Source: Sipunculus nudus
Lineage: Eukaryota; Annelida; Sipuncula; Golfingiida; Sipunculidae
Direction of reading: 5' to 3'
DNA: 64,000 nucleotides
NCBI GenBank assembly: GCA_026874595.1
Contig: CM049322.1
Location: 6,619,900 to 6,683,899 of the forward strand
The notes under the pieces are model-generated. The model worked only from the letters and a program-made list of their open reading frames with translations, had not been told where the DNA came from and ran no database searches. The position numbers and the translations under genes were made by a program. Of the stretch, positions 31,216 through 45,230 are shown in pieces (the stretch's first letter is position 1; each line of letters starts with the position of its first letter).

Positions 31216-33244
31216 AAAATATATGATGCATATATTATTTAAGTTTAAAAATATCAGTAAATAACACACATATATTTATATATAACAGTGATACTTTATT
31301 GTGACTCCATGTAAGGCCATGTAAAAGCCGATAACGTGAAACCGAGGCCTAAACATGATTTTATGATTTTATTAGACGACATTATTGTCACCACTCTGTT
31401 GTCGTCTATGGAATAATAGTCACTAAAACACATGAAATCCGACATGTTTTCCACTTTAAATCAGAGGGACAGACCATGATTCACAGAACATTTCCCTTTA
31501 TCCGCTCACCATCCTGTAGCAGTTGTAAAAGAAACTGACATATCCAAGGAAGATAGCCCCCGATACTATAAGCCCGTCAAGACATAACGCTCGAGATCCA
31601 CTATTTCTTTGTGCTATTTTAGTTTTGAATAATATGACCATGGACTGATTCATGTCCCTTTTTTTTATATGTAAATGAATATAACGGACCTAAATGAGGC
31701 TTTCTTATTACCGCCTTGTTTTCTGCATGAGTTGTTTCCTGGAAAGTCCATAATCCTCTCTCCTCAAACATTCATACAATAATATATAAGGCAAATGATT
31801 CAATAAAAGATAATTTTGAGAAAAAAAAAACATACGGGAGATAAATAGTTTAACCCAAAAGACAAGGATTCAAGTTGATACAGTATATTTATGCCTCGTG
31901 ACTTTGATTTTAATCTTACATTTTTGACGAGTGACGAGTTAATTCGGATATTATTTTCTTGTTAATCCTAATTTCATATGTGATGTCTTCAGTAAGACTT
32001 TTGTGGGTGTTAGGATAATATTGGGATACAGAATGTATTAAAAGAAGTATTTGTTCATTCTAAAGATGTATAATTTTTCAATATAAAAATTAATATCATT
32101 CTCGCTGGAATAAGAATTAAGATGATGCAACAACAGGGTTTAGTAAACTGTTGTGCAGATATCCTGTATCTGGAGTTTCTCCCTCAAAGGATCAGAAATG
32201 GAGATCACTAGCATTCAGTAATTGTTTCGTTACATAGCTTTGGCTCCTAAATCATGGATACAGGGAGGTGAAGACATTTCTATCTAAGTTAATCCACAGA
32301 GCTATGCAAGTTCAAATTCTGTATTTACTTTATATTTCTTGTGTGCCTTAGATTTGGTAAAGATAGACACTGAGGGGTCTGAAGGGAAACCTGTTCCGTA
32401 CAGGATACACGTACCGAACAACCCTTAATAGTTCGTATCTTAGCTTCACATCTATAGTGTGCTTTATGATACTACGATGGGCGATGCTGGTGTTTGACGG
32501 TTCAAAATTCATATGAATAAACATACACGCTATATCTCTAAACAAAAAAATATTGAGAGTGCAACGCAGGGTCGTAAAAAATACTAAAACCTAGTGAAAC
32601 ACTTTTAACCAGACGAACCGGATTCACAATACACAATAGTACGTTTCTTTAATCTGCAGAACTATTAAAATGTCATGATGAATGATTTATCTGGATACAA
32701 GTTTCTAGTACATCTTGTACTTGGAAGTATCTGTCTGTTTATTTCATGTTTTAATGTCGATCTCGGGAAAACAATCTATCATCCCTATCTTCAACCGTTC
32801 TTGTTGACTTGTTCCGATAAACGGCATGTATATTACATAGAAATGTTATAAAAACGAGGTAATATCATAGACACAATATATTGTAAAAAAAAAGCAAACG
32901 TAGTAATCTACCTTAGATTTTATTTATAGATATACTCGAAATCAATGGTGTACCTTCACAAACATCTTTTAACTCTAGGTGTTTCTGAATATCTAACTCA
33001 TTACCAATCATTAACTTAGAAAAACATACGTTTTATCTAATTCATATCTTTATACCCTTCTTGACGTTTAGTATTACATATCTATGAGTGTGATTTCTTA
33101 TATGTTATATTTATCTTTAAAAAAATCTTTGAACTTAATTAGTGAAAAAAAGAATATCAATGGGGTACAACAAGCTACCGTAACCGCAATGAATTTTTAG
33201 TTTCTTTCTATCAGGATAGCATATACTATATAAACCTGAACAAA

Positions 33245-33246
<2 letters not shown>
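31216..33246. other. No gene seen
   Basis: AT-rich DNA between the two duplicated segments. No coding, RNA or mobile signature is recognised. Confidence 0.45.

Positions 33247-33295
<49 letters not shown>
33247..33295. repeat. (TA)n microsatellite
   Basis: Uninterrupted TA run of about 48 bases. Confidence 0.95.
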
Positions 33296-33298
<3 letters not shown>

Positions 33299-34044
33299 TA
33301 GGTAACGAAAAAGAGTAAGCCATTTAGATAGACTAATTTGTTAATTACACACGAGCTTTCGAAGCACACAGGCTTTTTCCTCAGGTGGTAATTCTAAATT
33401 GCACTATATATTACCACCAGACAAAGAAGCCTGTGTCCTTGACTTTGACCATTGACTATTTAAAAATATACACATAAGACCTCTAGAAATCGTTCTGATA
33501 TATGATATTTGTAAGTAACAAAGTGATTCCTACAAAACTGTTGCCTGTATAATGCTATATGTAAGACGCAAGAACCAGCAAGAAGGCGAAATTGAGGACA
33601 ACTGAAACAGACATACTGACGAAGTGGAACTAGATTGAGACCAGCTGACTAGACCAGGTTTTGAAGAAAGCCCTGAGGAAGAAAAAAATGAGTCTAAGTT
33701 TATGAAGATAGAAATATAATGTCTATGGGACATGTGTTATTACACAAACACACGTACACAAACATATAGGACATATTTTCACTTTAGGTTAGCATAACCA
33801 CTGACAATATGACATAACTCACAATGATCGTTCATAAGTGATATGTAGTCATCTTTTGTCACAGTTTTTCACAGTTACAAAATACATAACTTCTATTGAT
33901 ATCGGACGAGGCTTACAATTCTGTGGGTCCTAATTATAACTATAGGATGCGTCTCCTTTAAATTGTATGTCAGTTTCCTGTCCGGATTATAATTGAAAGC
34001 GTCTGCACCGTTGACTGTTCTCTTGATACTTAGTATAACTGATC

Positions 34045-35310
34045 AAACATGAGGCACAATCTGTGCGTGATTCCTGGAAAAATGATGAGACACGCCTTGT
34101 CTATCATTCCTGAAAAAAAAAGATTAGGCACGCCATTCTGTCAGCCCTGACAAAAGACGAGGCACACTCTGTGTGTCAGACCGGAAAAAAACCCTGAGTC
34201 ACGCTGATAAAAGATGAGGCACGCCCTGTCCATCAGGCCTGACATCAGGCCTGAGGCACGCTCTGTCTGCAAAGCCTAATAAAAGACGAGGCATGCCTTT
34301 TCTGTTATGCTTTATAAAAGATGTTCCACGCTCTGTCTATCTGGCCTGTTAAAGATGAGGCAGGCCTTGTCTATTAGACCCAATAAAACACGAGGCACGC
34401 TCTGTCTGGAATGCTTTATGAAAGATGTTCCACGCTCTGTCTGTTAATCCTGATAAGAGACGAGGCACGCTCTGTCTGTAATGCTTTATGAAAGAAGTTC
34501 CACGCTCTGTCTGTGAATCCTGATAAAAGACGAGGCACGCTCTGTCTGTAATGCTTTAAGAAAGATGTTCCACGCTCTGGTTGTGAATCCTGATAAAAGA
34601 CGAGGCACGCTCCGTCTGTCAGGGTTGATAAAAGACGAGGCACGAAGTGTTTGTCAGCCCTGACAAAGGTGAGGCAAACACTGTATCTCAGGCCTGTTAA
34701 AAGATAAGGCACGTTCTGTCCGTCAGACCTGATAAAAGAGGAGGCCCGTTATGTCTGTCAGGCCTAATAAAAGGTGAGGCATGTTCTGTCCGTCAGGCCT
34801 GATAAAATAGGAGGCCCGTTTTGTCTGTCAGGCCTAATAAAAGGTGAGGCACGTTCTGTCTGTCAAGCCTGATAAAAAAATAAAAACATGACTTGTATGT
34901 CAGGCCTGATGAAAGGGAGGCAAACACTGTATGTCAGGCCTGATAAAATATTAGAAACACCTCGTCTGTCAAACTTGATAAAAGCAGAGGCAGGTAGTGT
35001 CTGTCTGGCCTGATTAAGGTTAGCCAAACAGTGTGGCCCAGGCCTGATAAAAGATGAGGCACGCTGATAAAAAAAAATAAAAAAAAATGCCCTGAATGTC
35101 AGGCCTGATAAAGGTTAGGCAAACACTGTCTCTCAGGCCTGATAAAAGATGAGGCAAGTTCTGTCTGTCATGCCTGATAAAAGATGAAGCACGTTCTGTC
35201 GGTCAGGCCTGATAAAGGCTGAGGCACGTTCTGTCTGTCAGGCCGGATAAAATATGAGGCACTTTCTGTCTGTCAGGCCCGATAAAAGATGAGGCACGCT
35301 CTGTCTTCCA
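34045..35310 (+). repeat. 35-bp minisatellite, array 3, with two-unit higher order
   Basis: About 35 units of GAGGCACG.TCTGTCTGTCAGGCCTGATAAAAGAT. Between 34320 and 34620 a higher-order pair of about 70 bases alternates GATGTTCCACGCTCTG units with GACGAGGCACGCTCTG units. Confidence 0.92.
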
Positions 35311-36229
35311 TGTTTATGTAACACATAATGAATACCTTATCAGGTTAATTACAACGACGGATCAGTTTATTTCACACACCGAATATAGCAAAACATCTCC
35401 GTAACGTACTATTTATGGTCGACAAAACTAGAAAAAGAACACTTAATATTAGTTATAAATGTTTTTAAAGCTTACATGTGCAAGTTTCTTTACAATAAGG
35501 GAATGTGGACTGTGCTTTCAAACAGAGGGGGACAACTGGTGTGTACAACAACAGCCTCGAACCACATCGAAATGCAACTGTTGTTGGTCAATAATACTGT
35601 TCAATTTACAATTGTTCTTCCTGCAGTTTACATCACAAAATATTAGGATGGAATATCAATAAATAATTATTTTGATTGTGTTTGGTAATACTTTTTGTTG
35701 GTACAAATAAGTCATCGAGCAGAAATAAAAATTACATGGGACCGATTTGAACCATCGGGTCTATCAAGCCTACTTTAACATTTAATAATAATCAGCCCGT
35801 GGAGTGCCCTCAGACACGGTAGTTGTCATCATTTAAAGTCTGCATGTAATCCAAACCATTTCGACGTTTAAATCTGTGAAAGAAACTTATATTTACCACA
35901 ATAGATCAGTCTAGTCACATTTGATAAAATATTGAAAAATATCGATATATGAACGATATTGCGCTGGGTGATTTGCATATTGTGTATCATGATAACGTTT
36001 TCGTATGTCAACATGTTTAAAAAATTATTAAACGGGACCGAAACTGGCATATTCTACGAAAATAACGTTTCTTTTACCGATATATCTATAAATTCGCTAT
36101 CCCCTGGGTTATAAATAAAGCGAGTATCACTCACTATCTGTTCTCCGGATAAAAGTCAAGTTTATACATGTGCTTTTAGCCACTGTTAAATTCTGCCTAC
36201 AATATGGTGACGTTCTTACCTTTTACCTT
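35311..36229. other. No gene seen
   Basis: AT-rich spacer with no recognisable coding or mobile feature. Confidence 0.45.
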
Positions 36230-36625
36230 TCTATGGATATCTGCTTAGATTAATTACTGTAATGGGCGCCACTTTAAACTATTCTTTGGGTATCTAGTCA
36301 TATTTATAACTATATTCGTCGCCACTCATGTGCTTTGGATATCTCTTCAGGCTTATGACTGTAGTGCGTGCTACTCGTTTCCTCGTTACTCGTTTATGGC
36401 GAGGTATATAACTTCCAGGCTCTAGACATCTGGTCAGGTATATAACTGTAGAGGATGCTAATGTATATTATGTGGATATCTGGTGATGTATATAACTGCA
36501 GGGTTCACCACTGTTCCTATATTCTCTGAACATCTGCTCAAGTTTACAAATGTAGGGCTAACCACCATTAAATATTCTCTTGGTATCTGGTCTGGTTTTA
36601 TAACTGTTAATACTTGGTCATAAAT
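36230..36625 (+). repeat. 54-bp degenerate tandem repeat, about 7 copies
   Basis: Units begin GGATATCTGGT/GGTATCTGGTC and contain TATAACTGTAG..G and CCACT..T..ATATTCTCT. Related single units flank arrays 2 and 3. Confidence 0.75.
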
Positions 36626-37146
36626 ACGAGTGCTATGGGCAGCAGATGTTTCTTGCACTTTTAGTATTTTTCTGAGATAACCTTTAGTTTTATTGCCTAG
36701 TCCTATAATGTCGAGTTGCAGTATAGATTTTATACCTTTAGCTACTTGGAAGCAGCTGTATATATGACATACACAATATTATATATTATATTACTTACAT
36801 CCTCTAAACAACACATATTTTAAACTCTTTTTCTGTTTGACCAATATATGTATATAACTATTTTATCTGGAATAAATCCCATTCACTCCCAAGAACAATT
36901 GATCGTCAGTATATCGCCGATTTTTATCGTTTCTTACAAGTTAAAAAAGGGCGACATGTGAGTGTAAGCTAACTGATTATGAAAAATATCAGTAAATAAA
37001 GTAATTTATATCACTTTCAATAAATACCGATAATTGATACCGAACACTGAACCCCGTGAATTCAAGAAAATACAGCATCCCTCATATAAAGGCAACGAAA
37101 CTACGCATATTGCCTTTTGCTAAATATGCAGCACATTTAACAGCAC

Positions 37147-38076
37147 TTAAGAGAATGCTTGCTTCAACCCATCAACGACGCGTCTATAAATATTACGCAC
37201 TGTCCGTGTCTTCCACAGTTTAATGTAAACTTGTCTGAGTTTGCCATTGTTTTCTGCTCTGTCAGCACAGAACTTGTGGTCATTGTTAAATATCTCTTCA
37301 AGTTCAGCCAGGGCCACTACCTGAGATTTAGAATCGAGGACCTCTTGGGTCAGCTGTTCCTGCAGCTCTATCCTCTTTGTCCTGCTTCGGAACCAACTGC
37401 ATCGTATGTCAAGGATGTTTTTCAAGTATTCCTGGAACCTTTCTAATTCTTCGAATGTGTCCTCATCTATTTCCACTGACTCTGCTTCCATCTTATTAAT
37501 AAAGTCTGCTATATCTTGTACCTGGAAGGGACAGCTATCGGTCTGCTGTCCCACTGCTTTAATGCTTTCTAGAAATGATGCACCTTCATTATCTCCAAAC
37601 AATTTCTTTACAAATACTGAAAAGAAAATCAAAAGGCATTTGGGGACAGAATACAATAAGACGACATGACATAGGTAATACTTTGAGAGAAAAAAAAGAC
37701 ATACTGTAATTGAATATCATATGTAGCTGTTGCCTGTATTTGTAATATGAAGGGGTCAGCAGAATATTAGTAATATATGGCGTACTACCTGTATAAATAT
37801 CTCATGTACTTTGTGTATTCATACGTTCACCCTATCTATATCTGTCTGGCAATATCAGATGCTGTGACTAGATTGATAAGCTTGTTTTATATATATAATA
37901 TATATATATATACATGATATGTTTACATGAAAATACTTTTGAAACTCATTGTTCTTCTTAATTGTAATCCCGGAATAACTTTCTTAAGATATTACAGATA
38001 ATTTGAGGTTACCTTGAATCACACCAGTTACAGCGGTTAGCATCAACACGATGAAAAGTGCAGCCTTATTCATCAT
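37147..38076 (-). CDS. Small secreted helical protein, paralogue 1 (177 aa)
   Basis: Exon 1 is 38076-38013 and begins with two ATG codons; it encodes a signal peptide (NKAALFIVLMLTAVTGV) and ends CAAG|GTAACC. Exon 2 is 37616-37147 after ttttcttttcag. The phase-1 join gives 534 bases in frame. The mature part is about 155 residues, charged and apparently all-helical, with cysteines in DSCPFQ, IRCSWF and KFCADR. Recurring blocks are FINKMEAE, RFQEYLKNILDIRC, RIELQEQLTQEVL, ELEEIFN.DHKFCADR and WKTRTVRN. I do not recognise the family. The sequence shows a secreted, Glu/Lys-rich, three-cysteine protein; a helical-bundle fold is inference. The neighbour at 38.9 kb is its paralogue. Confidence 0.85.
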
Positions 38077-38854
38077 TGTTTCGTTTTGAACCATGGATCG
38101 ACATACCTTGAACAGTGTTTAGAAAGGCAACAGTCCATGTACATCTCTTTTACCTATACATGATGTACGGACTTGAAAAAATAGTTGGCAATCAATAAAT
38201 CTGACTCACATCCTCAGCAGATGTTGTATCGGTATTTTTATACTCAGTAGACATTCATATTTGATATGTTATAACACCCAAGACTTGTTATTTATTTATT
38301 CAAGCTTCACCACACAAGGGTCCAATGAATACTTTTTGCAGAGTTATCTTGTATACAACTGTTCTACATATTAGATCATATTTTACTGCATCTAAGAGCT
38401 CTTGAAATATTGTGGATTCTTAGTTTGTTTTAGCGGAATGACAAGTAAGAAATCTTCCTATTATTGGGGATAATTACAATTATTAGTAAGAAAAGCTACA
38501 CCGGTACCGCCCTAGACCTAAACCCTGGTGGTAATGAGTTCAAAAATCACTCTAGTAACGCTGAGATTTGTTCACTTTTGGAACCAACCCATGATGAGCG
38601 CTGTACAGGCGTGATGGGAAGGCTGTGTCCCATGTGTTTTTATCACACACAAACGTGTAATATACACTTTAACATACAGTAGATTTTCCATTTAATTCCC
38701 TGATCTTATTTCTTAATGAAGGCTATTCGTCCCAGCGGTTTGATTACCTGTAGGGTAAAACATATTAATGGCAAATATAGGTTTTCTACATGTAAGTCTT
38801 AACAAAATTATACTTAGTAGTCTGTTGCCAACTAAGTAGCACACACTGCATATT

Positions 38855-39704
38855 CTACGGGAATGCTTGCTTTAACCGGTCAGCAATACGTTTATACTTG
38901 TTTCGCACTGTTCTTGTCTTCCATAGTTTCATGTAAACTTGTCTGAGTTTGCCATTGTTTTCTGATCTGTCAGCACAGAACTTGTGGTCATAGTTAAATA
39001 TCTCTTCAAGTTCAGTCAGGGCCACTACCTGAGATAAGGAATTGAGCACTTCTTGGGTCAGCTGTTCCTGCAGCTCTATCCTCTTTTTCTTGCTGCGGAA
39101 CAAACTGCATCGTATGTCAAGGATGCTTTTCAAATATTCCTGGTACCTGTGTAGCTCCTTGAATGTTTCCTCATAAATTTCTGCTGTCTCTGCTTCTACC
39201 TTATTTATAAAGTGTACTACATCTTGTGCTTGGAAGGGGCAGGTATTTGTCTGCTGTTGTGTTGCTTTAATTGCGTTCTCGGAAACTGCTATATTGCCAC
39301 TATCTTCAACGGTTACTGATGATTTCTTCCAATAAACTGCAAATAAGTTACATGGATAGGCTATACAAAATAAAGTGACAATACATTGTGAGCATGTATG
39401 AGCAACAGTAGTTGCCATCCTTGGATTTCATTATCAGATGAGCACTTGTAACTTCAGAAACAAATTTTGAACTGTAGATGTATCGAGTAATTAATACACT
39501 ACCAGTTTGATACTTTAAATACACATTTTTGATCTTTTTGTCTCTGCCTATCTACCTATCTATCAGTTCTCCGATCAGACCAACGACTTGCTTTGTTATT
39601 GAAATATTTTGCACGTTGTCGTATTCTGAATAAACATTTTACTTACCCCCTATCAGGATAGCGACTACAATTCCTATAAGGAATAATCCGATCCATTTCG
39701 TCAT
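38855..39704 (-). CDS. Small signal-bearing helical protein, paralogue 2 (179 aa)
   Basis: Exon 1 is 39704-39647 (MTKWIGLFLIGIVVAILIG, donor GGGG|GTAAGT) and exon 2 is 39336-38855 (acceptor cttatttgcag). The phase-1 join totals 540 bases in frame. The core aligns with paralogue 1 nearly end to end: NTCPFQAQDVVHFINKVEAE, RYQEYLKSILDIRC, RIELQEQLTQEVL, HKFCADRSENNGKLRQVY and WKTRTVRNKYKR, with the same three cysteines. Exon 1 is unrelated in sequence to that of paralogue 1, and the residues just after the junction also differ. The N-terminal helix could be a cleaved signal or a membrane anchor. The function is unknown. Confidence 0.85.
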
Positions 39705-39794
39705 TGTAACTGTCTTGTATTTCCAGTATTTCCGTGAATACAATTTGTGCGGTGCATAGTCGAGAAACAAAACAAATCACGTGTATAGTTGCAC

Positions 39795-39800
39795 TTTATA
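39795..39800 (-). promoter_or_regulatory. TATA box of paralogue 2
   Basis: GGTATAAAGTGC reads on the minus strand about 90 bases before the ATG, implying a start of transcription near 39770. Confidence 0.6.
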
Positions 39801-40789
39801 CCGCACTGGCAAAAGTTTCCGTGTCACAAACACATGCAATCAGTTCTAGTCCTCATCATTCTGAAATGACGATTCAGATGTATATATATATATATATATA
39901 TTGATGTTTGTGCGTATCAAATGAAATTTCCATAGAGATATATGGCTTGTTCTGTTGGAGTATTGACAATGAAGGGTGCGAGGTATATCCTGAACAGACG
40001 TTATATGGACATATTTGCCGTTCATGTTATGCTCGGCAATCATCCTCAGTTAATAACCGTGATATTTGATTCCTTTATTACGACACTGAGAATCGGTGAA
40101 CAATTTACCCCTACAACTGACAAGGTGATGTTATAATCATACTTAATAATAATTATCAGCATTCTAGTCAATAAATTGTGCATGTTGCACAGATATGTCA
40201 GCTAATAAAACATATGTTATAAAAATATCATTCACTTATTATTAAAGACCACTAAATAAATTAATAATTATTGCTATAATCATTATTATTATTATTAGAT
40301 TTTAGTTATAGTAGCAGTAATAATAGGAGAAGTAGTAGTTTCAGCACCAAAAATTTAGATAACAGCAGTAGCCCTACAACGAATGATTGAAAGTCACCTG
40401 CAGTAAATACTGCCAACGCTATTGTCACTATAAAATGAATAGCTGGGGCACAGAAATCCTGTCTAACCTAGGTCAGACAACCCTCGTTAGATGGCACTAT
40501 TTTTAAGAACAAACAGATCAGATAAGAATTGTAATATTGGTTAACCCCTACCAATATGCAAAAAAATCAGCCCGGAAATATTATTAATTGTATAATGTTC
40601 ATGGCCGAAGTTCAAGAAAATTTCATCTAAATCCATTTAAATGTATTGACATTTTCTTCGGGTAGACCTGTGATTAAACAGGGGTTCCAGACATGGTACC
40701 GATGAGTAAATTTGAAACGTTAAAATAATTAGGAACATTGAGTGTGTGTTATAGTGAATATTAGGCAAATTATAAGTGTAACAGAAAAG

Positions 40790-41650
40790 ATGAAGCACAT
40801 GAAGAGTATCAGATGGAGATGAGGCACATCGGTGTATACAAGACAAAGTAAAATGAGACACATGATCAGTATCAGAAATCATGAAGAAGAGGCACATTAT
40901 GAATGTCAGAGCATGGTGAAGATGAACTTGAGCTATTGTGAAGATGAGGCACATCATTAGTGTCAAACGATGTGAACATGTATCTCACCCTAAGTGTCTA
41001 ACGGAATGAAGCAGAGCCACATTATGAATGTTAGACATGGTGAAGAAGAACATGAGCTATTCTGAAGATGAGGCACATCATTAGTGTCAAACGATGTGAA
41101 GATGAGTCACACCCTGAGTGTCTAACGGAATGAAGCAGAGGCACATCATGAATGTCAGACATGGTGAAGATGAACTTTAGCTATTCTGAAGATGAGGCAC
41201 ATCATTAGTGTCAAACGATGTGAAGATGTGTCACACCCTGAGTGTCTAACGGAATGAAGCAGAGGCACATTATGAATGTCAGACATGGTGAAGAAGAACA
41301 TGAGTGGTTGTAAAGATGAGGCACATCAGGAGGGTCAAACTGAATGAAAAACGTCATGAACGTCAGCCGTTGTGAAGTTGAGGTACATTAGGATTGTTCA
41401 ACCTAATGAAGATGAGACACACCCTGAGTGTCAAACGTGCTTAAGATGGGGCATATCCTGAGTGTCAAACGGGATGAAGATGAGGCACATTCTGAGTGTC
41501 AAACGGGATGAGGATGAAGCACATTATGAGTGGTAATTGTGGTGAAGATGAGGCTCATACTGAGTGTCAAATAACGAGTGTCAAACGTAAAGATGGGGCA
41601 TATCCTGATTGTCAGACAAGGTAAAGATAATACACACCAGAATTGTTTTT
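40790..41650 (+). repeat. 35-bp minisatellite, array 4, with 123-bp higher order
   Basis: Units GATGAGGCACATCATTAGTG plus TCAAACGATGTGAA and relatives. Between 40920 and 41340 a block of about 123 bases (GAACTTGAGCTATT, GATGAGGCACATC, CCTGAGTGTCTAACGG, GGCACATTATGAATGTC) repeats three times. Confidence 0.9.
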
Positions 41651-44109
41651 GATTTTTCTAACAGGCGTCGCTTACAGTTTTATGCTACTTTGTTGGTTGC
41701 GTCCGACTGTTCTTTGTTTTGAATCTATCAGTTGAGATGGTTGATTAATATCGGCTGTTTTGATTTCGCTTTACTTTAGCAGTGTCAGCTCCGATTAAGA
41801 AATTGATTTTCAGGTGAAGCAGCCATGATTAGCTTGTATTAAACCGACAATGTTTGTAGGTTATACCCTCGGGTTATCACAAGGTCGTTGTCATAACAAC
41901 ACAGATAAGGTGTCACTTAACTACACTTGCCAATATATCCTGTTCAGGTATAGCATATTCTCTATTTAACGCCTATCTCTATTATTCAAATAATTGCCCG
42001 CCTATTTAACAATATAAGGTCTGCAGTTGTGATTTAATGGTAGATTTCTTACACATTTTACCACTTTGCACAATAAGAAATAATTGAGAGAATTAAGTGT
42101 TACTCAAGTACTGAAGTCCTCTATATCCTATGTTTCAGGGTTTTTTTCGAGATGCACCTTTCCCGAGAAAATATAATTATGAAAATTATCGTTTAAAGTT
42201 TTTGGGCATGCATAGGTAAATGTTTCTTCCAATAACTAACTACTGTGGTTTTTTATCACGATAGGCTTAACTATTATTCCAGTCTTCAACAATCTCTAGA
42301 ATAATTATTAGATAATTTATTATTTGTATTTAACCATTTTGCCTACTAAAATTCTACTCACATATATTGGATCAATTGAACTAAACTCTACACTTAAAGA
42401 AATATTATTTATTCATCCAGAAATCTAAGCATGGTCCACATTTTGGTATTATTAAATAATATAAGCAATTGCATGTGAGGTATTCCGTTTAGCTGAGACT
42501 TAAATCTGGATAAAAGAGTTTAAAGAAACCACAGGTATTTGCAGTAACCAGCACTAACCTTGCTAACAAAAGCAGGATCGATTAAAAACAAACAAGTGAA
42601 TATCGACGTGTCTTGTGAATTATAATGAGGACGCCTGCTCCACCATAACATGATTCAAGAGAATGTTGTTTTTGTTTGCCTCTGTCACCATGACTTATAA
42701 GACATCATTTATGGCTGTGTCAGCTGAGAAATGTTTTGGTCACTTGGCAATGTTATTCCATTTTCTTTTACACAATAGGAAGGGTAGTGCAGAAGGCGTT
42801 TGCAGAATTTGTCCATTTTAGACGAGTCGTCGGGTGAAGTGTCTGATAGCTTTGGATTGTCAGCTATGGTTAAAAGTAATATTATGAAGATATGCTTATC
42901 GAGATTTACTGAGAGGACACATTATCAAATAAATGTGTGAACGATGGTATTGACAATGCAAGAATATTTTAATTCACTTTATCTTCTATTTATAGAAAAT
43001 TAGATGGGCAATTTAAAACTCAAGTTGTTTCTTTAGTTATTATTTATAATAAAATAAAAAATTATTTATAATAAAATAAAACTTTTAGTTATTATAATTT
43101 AGAAGTTAGTCCGAATATTACATTTTAGGTCAGTAGTTTTTTCTTCGAAGTAATTAAGACTCTATGTAACAACAAATGTTTCAATTCATTTAAACTTTAC
43201 ATTCAAGATTTGAAGGTAAGACTTTGCATAGATGAATAACACATTTAACGTCAGACATATTAAAGAAGGGAACATTGGATGTAAGATATATTATCAAAAA
43301 GAACTAATATTTATGTACTACTTTTAATTACCAGGGGGCGCCACATTAAGTGTAATCTGTTCTTGTTATGAACGTCTTTGTTTTGCACCTGTAATCACTA
43401 AATTTGATTGACAGGCAGGTCAGTCGCGGTGGCTGTGATATCCACATATACTGTCATTATATCCACGCCAATGTTGTTGAAGTAAAGTGCGTGATTTAAA
43501 GTTATACGGCGTCTCCCTGACTGTAATTTGACAAAGTTCTGATAAACCTAGCATGTGAAAAATTTTGAGGGTTATAGGCCTAGCTTTTTTAAAGGTCGCT
43601 ACCATTGTAATGGTTGGAATGCCAATGGGCACAATATCTAACATTGTTCTAGATTATCATGTATAAACATGTTGTTATTTTATTTAAAGTCAGTTTTTGT
43701 CATTCAAATAATGACTCCATTATCAAGGTCTGCAAATAATATCATTTATGTACTTATGCGGCCCCATAACTGTTTCTTCTGGCTTACAATAGATGTCACC
43801 AGCTGCGTTCTTTTGTGATCTGTCTGGGGTGGCCTTTGTCATCTGTCACAGTAACAGATAACAAACGGTTTATGGCTAATGCAGCTGAGAAATGTTTTGG
43901 TAGCTTTTGTTTACGGTGTATGTTGACCCACATGAGTTGATAATATTCAGTAAGAATGATAATGTGTATTATTATCTAGAGTCATGGAAGAGTATACATA
44001 TTTGCTAATTAATGTATGTAAATACGGCTAAAATGAAAAGCCATGATTAAATTAGCAGAAATTGAATAATTTTAAATGTTTACTGTGAATTCACTGCCAC
44101 TACTACTTC

Positions 44110-44161
<52 letters not shown>

Positions 44162-44987
44162 TTTATTATTATAATTATTCTCACTATTAATGTTAAACTA
44201 ATATTCATATTTAAGATTTCCTGTTCACGTGGTATGATTTTCAAGCTTCAGGAATGTTCATGGTATTGTTTGTGTTCATTCAATTTGAACCGATCTAAGT
44301 GTCTTGACATTGCTTCTGGAATATAACATTTGCTGCATTCACAGCGATATTTCATCCTCCGAAACGCGCAAGGATTGAAGCATCCAATATAGGAAAACAA
44401 TTATTTTCTGATCTTATACAGGCCTGTAAACGATAATGAAAACTTGCAGGGTCGGAATTTTATTAATCGTTCAAATTAATTGTCAAGATCGAGTATAAAT
44501 CAAAACAATTTGACAATTTTCTGATTCCGCTTGTTCTCTTAGACTGTTGACAGTGGTATAACGCGAACAGATGTTATATTGATATTTTTATGAATCAAAC
44601 TTCCCTGTTACGCATTGCAATGTATAGGTCAATAACCGTGATATTTTTTTCCATAATTACAACACTGGATATCGGTGAACCGAATCTGCCTGTACGCAGT
44701 GCAAAGTGATGTTATAAATATCAAAATAAGTAAAATTAAAATCAATCAATTAGATAAGTTGCATGTTTTACTGGCATGTTAGATGTATTGAACCAACTAC
44801 AACCGTGATCTTTCAAATAGTGAACATGGTCTAACTATGCAAAGAAAAACATTGAGAAAGGTAGGCGAGGATCTGATTGATTTCGTGGACAGTCCACACA
44901 GTGGTTTAAACGTTGATTTGAACAAGGATGCTGCATCATTGAAAAGGTATTCAAAGTTATATTTACCCCAATTGATTTATAATTTTG

Positions 44988-45027
<40 letters not shown>

Positions 45028-45230
45028 GTAACATGATATTTCACGCCGTATTAAAGATTATACATTATTATAATGATTTTATTTGTTATTTTTATTGTAA
45101 TTATTTTTTATCAGGGTTTGCAGCAGCAACGGTATTTAACCATTTTTATCATACGTTTTATGTTCTAATTCTGCCCATATTGAAACATACCTTAGATACC
45201 CGTGGTTCTCTCCGGTAGCAGCATTTATGA
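41651..45230 (+). repeat. Nested tandem segmental duplication, segment 1
   Basis: It carries in order: GGTTATACCCTCGGGTTATCACAAGGTCG (41850), GCCTCTGTCACCATGAC...TCAGCTGAGAAATGTTTTGG (42680), a second pair of these blocks (43570, 43830), an (ATT)n-flanked block ending GGGTCGGAATTTTATTAATCG (44100-44490) and a TTCTCTCCGGTAGCA block (45200). The same blocks recur in later segments. No protein-coding signature is seen. Confidence 0.7.
44110..44175. repeat. (ATT)n microsatellite
   Basis: Long ATT run at a fixed position within the duplicated unit; shorter counterparts occur at about 54755 and 59090. Confidence 0.95.

Noticed and set aside
33300-33450. Penelope-like terminal hairpin (GAGCTTTCGAAGC..., TTCCTCAGGTGGTAAT)
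   Set aside because: The wording resembles such termini, but no adjacent coding relic or second terminus was found.
26690-35310. Possible CRISPR-like arrays of regularly spaced repeats
   Set aside because: Units are contiguous with no unique spacers, diverge gradually and lie in eukaryotic DNA; they are minisatellites.
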